Source: Phycisphaerae bacterium | GTDB lineage: Bacteria > Planctomycetota > Phycisphaerae > Sedimentisphaerales > Sedimentisphaeraceae | Direction of reading: 5' to 3' | Length of the DNA: 64,000 bases | Assembly: GCA_027078365.1 (NCBI GenBank) | Contig: JALWYQ010000042.1 | Coordinates: forward strand, 33,033 to 97,032 | Shown: positions 61,702-64,000 of the stretch, in pieces | Position numbering within the stretch: the stretch's first letter is position 1 | Layout: every line of letters starts with the position of its first letter | Notes under the pieces: model-generated | What the model saw: the letters and a program-made list of their open reading frames with translations, nothing else | Told to the model about the DNA's origin: nothing | The model's database searches: none | Translations under genes and position numbers: made by a program

Positions 61702-62703
61702 ATGGCGGATATTGAAGAAAAATTCCTGAGTATGATTATAGAAAAGGCCTCTAGTGCCAATAAACACATTGTTTTGCCTGAAGGCGACGACCCTAGAATG
61801 CTCGAAGCGGCTAAGGTAGTGGCCCAGAAAAAAATCGCAAGATTGACGATTCTTGGTGATTCTGAAAAGATAAAGGCTCAACTCGAAGCATCATCCACTG
61901 ATATGACAAATATAAATGTTATAACACCAAGCGAATCGAACAAAATCGAACAATACGCTCAGGCATTTTATGAGTTGCGCAAGCACAAAGGCGTAGACTT
62001 AGAAAAAGCAACCGCCATGGTGAAAGATGTAATGTACTACGCGACTATGATGGTTAAGCTTGGAGATGCTGATGGCCTCGTCGCTGGCGCAGCGCATTCC
62101 TCAGCCGATACAATCAGACCTGCCCTTCAGATTATTAAGTCAAGCCCTTCAATAAAAACCGTCTCTAGCATGTTCTTCATGGCAAAAGGAGACACAACAT
62201 ATATGTTTAGTGATTGCGGCTTAAACCAAAACCCAACCGCAGAGCAACTATCAGATATCGCCCTTTCAACTGCTAAGACCGCGCAGCAATTTGGATTTAC
62301 CCCAAAAATCGCAATGCTTTGCTACTCCACTAAAGGCTCTGGAAGTGGCCCAGCAGTTGATATGATGAGCGAAGCAACAAAGCTAGCCAAAGACAAACTC
62401 GCCTCTGAATTCCAAGGTGAATACGCAATAGACGGTGAAATTCAGTTCGACGCAGCGTTTGTTCCTGCTATCGCTTCTAGCAAGTGCCCTGAGAGTCCAT
62501 TAAAAGGCGAAGCAAATACATTTATCTTCCCTGACCTATGTTCTGGAAATATTTGCTACAAGGCAGTTGAAAGGATTGCAGGATTTAACGCATACGGACC
62601 AATCCTTCAGGGCATAGCCAAACCAGTAAACGACTTATCTAGGGGTTGCAGTAGCGATGACATCGTTGCAACTATCGCAATAACAGCAATTCAAGCATCT
62701 TAA
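61702..62703 (+). CDS. pta: Phosphate acetyltransferase
   Basis: Converts acetyl-CoA and phosphate to acetyl phosphate. 333 residues, the short single-domain form: HIVLPEGDDPRMLEAAK, GDADGLVAGAAHSSADTIRP, KAQLEASS and the C-terminal GEANTFIFPDLCSGNICYK. I chose the ATG at 61702 with AGAGGT upstream; the frame is open to 61582 but that part is unlike the family. It is 29 bases before ackA. Confidence 0.96.
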   Translation: MADIEEKFLSMIIEKASSANKHIVLPEGDDPRMLEAAKVVAQKKIARLTILGDSEKIKAQLEASSTDMTNINVITPSESNKIEQYAQAFYELRKHKGVDLEKATAMVKDVMYYATMMVKLGDADGLVAGAAHSSADTIRPALQIIKSSPSIKTVSSMFFMAKGDTTYMFSDCGLNQNPTAEQLSDIALSTAKTAQQFGFTPKIAMLCYSTKGSGSGPAVDMMSEATKLAKDKLASEFQGEYAIDGEIQFDAAFVPAIASSKCPESPLKGEANTFIFPDLCSGNICYKAVERIAGFNAYGPILQGIAKPVNDLSRGCSSDDIVATIAITAIQAS

Positions 62704-62732
62704 TAAAAACATGGACAAGGAATTTTGCAATA

Positions 62733-63920
62733 ATGAAAATCTTAGTTATCAATTGTGGTTCAAGCAGTATTAAATATCAAATCTTTAAGGTAAATGGCGA
62801 ATATGAATTGCTCGCCAAAGGTCTCGTTGAGAGGATTGGTCTTAAAAACTCCCTTATAAAACACACAACAGTAGGCAAAGAGACTGTAACTTTTGAGACA
62901 GACTTGCCGGACCACAAGACAGCTATGGATAATATCGAACCAATCCTGACAAACCCTGAGTACGGTGTTCTTTCAGACATCAGCGAGATTGACGGTGTTG
63001 GCCACAGAGTTGTTCATGGCGGTGAAGTTTTCAAGGGCTCTGTCGTTATTGATGATGACAGCCTCGATAAGATTCGCGACTTAATTCCGTTTGCGCCACT
63101 TCACAATCCACCAAATATCATTGGTATCGAAAGTTGCCAGCAGGCGCTACCTGGCGTACCAAATGTTGCAGTATTCGACACTGCAATCCATCAGACCATG
63201 CCACCGAAGGCATATATGTACGCATTGCCTATCGACTACTACAAAAAAGATGGTATCAGACGTTACGGATTCCACGGCACAAGCCATGAGTATGTCTCTG
63301 CTAAGGCAGCCGAGGTTCTTGGCAAAAAACTCGAAGATATAAAAGTTATAACCTGCCACCTTGGTAACGGTAGTTCAATCACCGCTTTCGACAAGGGCAA
63401 GGTTGTTGATACATCTATGGGATTAACTCCATTGGAAGGTTTGCTAATGGGAACAAGAAGCGGCGATCTTGACCCAGCGATAGTTCTAACAATCATGAAA
63501 AAATACAACCTCTCTCCAGAAGAGATGGACGATATTCTCAACAAAAAATCTGGACTAAAAGGACTAACTGGCAAAGCTGATATGCGTGATGTCCTAGCAT
63601 TAGCAAAAGACGGAGACCGCGATGCAGAAATAGCTGTCGAAGTCTTTGTATATAGAATTCAAAAGTACATCGGAGCCTACACTGCCGCCCTATCTGGTGT
63701 TGACGCAATCGTCTTTACCGCTGGTATCGGCGAGAACAACCCATACTTAAGAGAAAGAATCCTATCAAACTTTGGTTATCTTGGTCTAAGCGTTGACTCC
63801 AAAAAGAACGACGCCAATGAGATTACAATCTCCACTGAAGATTCAAAAGTAGCAGCGCTCCTAATCAGCACAAACGAAGAGCTAATGATCGCCAAAGACA
63901 CCTATGAACTAATCAAGTAA
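62733..63920 (+). CDS. ackA: Acetate kinase
   Basis: Makes ATP from acetyl phosphate and ADP. 395 residues: the N-terminal ASKHA signature VINCGSSSIKYQ, GHRVVHGG, FDTAIHQTMPPKAY, RRYGFHGTSHEY, ITCHLGNGSS and GLMMGTR-like GLLMGTRSGDLDP. With pta it forms the acetate-producing substrate-level phosphorylation pathway of fermenters. A strong terminator follows the stop. Confidence 0.98.
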   Translation: MKILVINCGSSSIKYQIFKVNGEYELLAKGLVERIGLKNSLIKHTTVGKETVTFETDLPDHKTAMDNIEPILTNPEYGVLSDISEIDGVGHRVVHGGEVFKGSVVIDDDSLDKIRDLIPFAPLHNPPNIIGIESCQQALPGVPNVAVFDTAIHQTMPPKAYMYALPIDYYKKDGIRRYGFHGTSHEYVSAKAAEVLGKKLEDIKVITCHLGNGSSITAFDKGKVVDTSMGLTPLEGLLMGTRSGDLDPAIVLTIMKKYNLSPEEMDDILNKKSGLKGLTGKADMRDVLALAKDGDRDAEIAVEVFVYRIQKYIGAYTAALSGVDAIVFTAGIGENNPYLRERILSNFGYLGLSVDSKKNDANEITISTEDSKVAALLISTNEELMIAKDTYELIK

Positions 63921-63931
63921 ATTCTCAAAAG

Positions 63932-63968
63932 GCACTCAAGTCCAGCAAAGGTTTGAGTGCTTTTTTTT
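63932..63968 (+). terminator. Terminator of pta-ackA
   Basis: GCACTCAA and TTGAGTGC form the stem, with a 13-base loop, followed by eight T. It begins 11 bases after the ackA stop. Confidence 0.88.
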
Positions 63969-64000
63969 GCGCAGACAATTTGTTCGGACAAGTTATGACA

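Noticed and set aside
1..64000. CRISPR arrays, rRNA genes, prophage or integrase modules
   Set aside because: I looked for regularly spaced repeats, rRNA-like text and phage structural or integrase genes and saw none. The Gp49-like toxin is part of higBA and not evidence of a prophage.

Overview
The window looks like chromosome from an anaerobic or fermentative Gram-negative bacterium of the PVC group, most likely a planctomycete near the Phycisphaerae. This is an inference from gene content, not from a marker gene. The supporting signs are a Kdo transferase (an LPS outer membrane), PEP-CTERM proteins including a choice-of-anchor A protein, a type III glutamine synthetase, a pta-ackA acetate pathway, a GH10-like protein without catalytic glutamates, and an endonuclease III-like protein with a histone H1-like tail. 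The DNA is moderately AT-rich. TTG and GTG starts with good ribosome binding sites are common. There is no rRNA operon, CRISPR array or prophage. Two tRNA genes are present, Thr(CGT) and Glu(TTC).

Layout. 1-11.1 kb: nitrogen assimilation, with gltB-gltD and glnN on the minus strand, each behind a textbook sigma-54 promoter and a shared upstream 12-mer, then a two-gene sodium:solute symporter. 11.3-20.4 kb: an orphan MNT nucleotidyltransferase, a TIGR02757 protein, aroA with an unusual aroC, a DEAD-box helicase, a membrane-TPR protein and waaA. 20.5-26.3 kb, minus strand: a lipoprotein/ComEA/GH10-like cluster, an anti-sigma/STAS switch and DAHP synthase. 26.4-41.3 kb: tRNA-Thr fused in transcription to larE, a His-rich membrane protein, a YeiH exporter, an RhlE helicase, a YciH/SUI1 protein, a zinc dehydrogenase, tRNA-Glu, a large secreted TPR/HEAT protein, murJ, an HD hydrolase, purC and an MFS carrier.

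41.3-45.1 kb is the accessory island. A group II intron sits inside a dispersed repeat that also encodes the last codons of the MFS gene. It is followed by a higBA toxin-antitoxin pair with its operator and a broken PEP-CTERM gene, and the block is closed by an inverted degenerate copy of the same repeats. Related composite repeats with palindromes occur near 8.7 and 11.1 kb.

45.1-51.5 kb is the nusA-infB-rbfA-(EndoIII-like)-yebC operon, from a consensus promoter to a strong terminator. Its 300-nt leader holds two overlapping short ORFs, an inverted repeat and an intrinsic terminator 26 nt before nusA, which suggests attenuation. 51.5-64 kb: a sensor kinase, an FAD dehydrogenase, zf-TFIIB/LemA/HtpX genes, a choice-of-anchor A protein, a chemoreceptor and pta-ackA. 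The observations most worth checking are the paired sigma-54 circuit, the divergent chorismate synthase, the nusA leader and the intron-in-repeat island.
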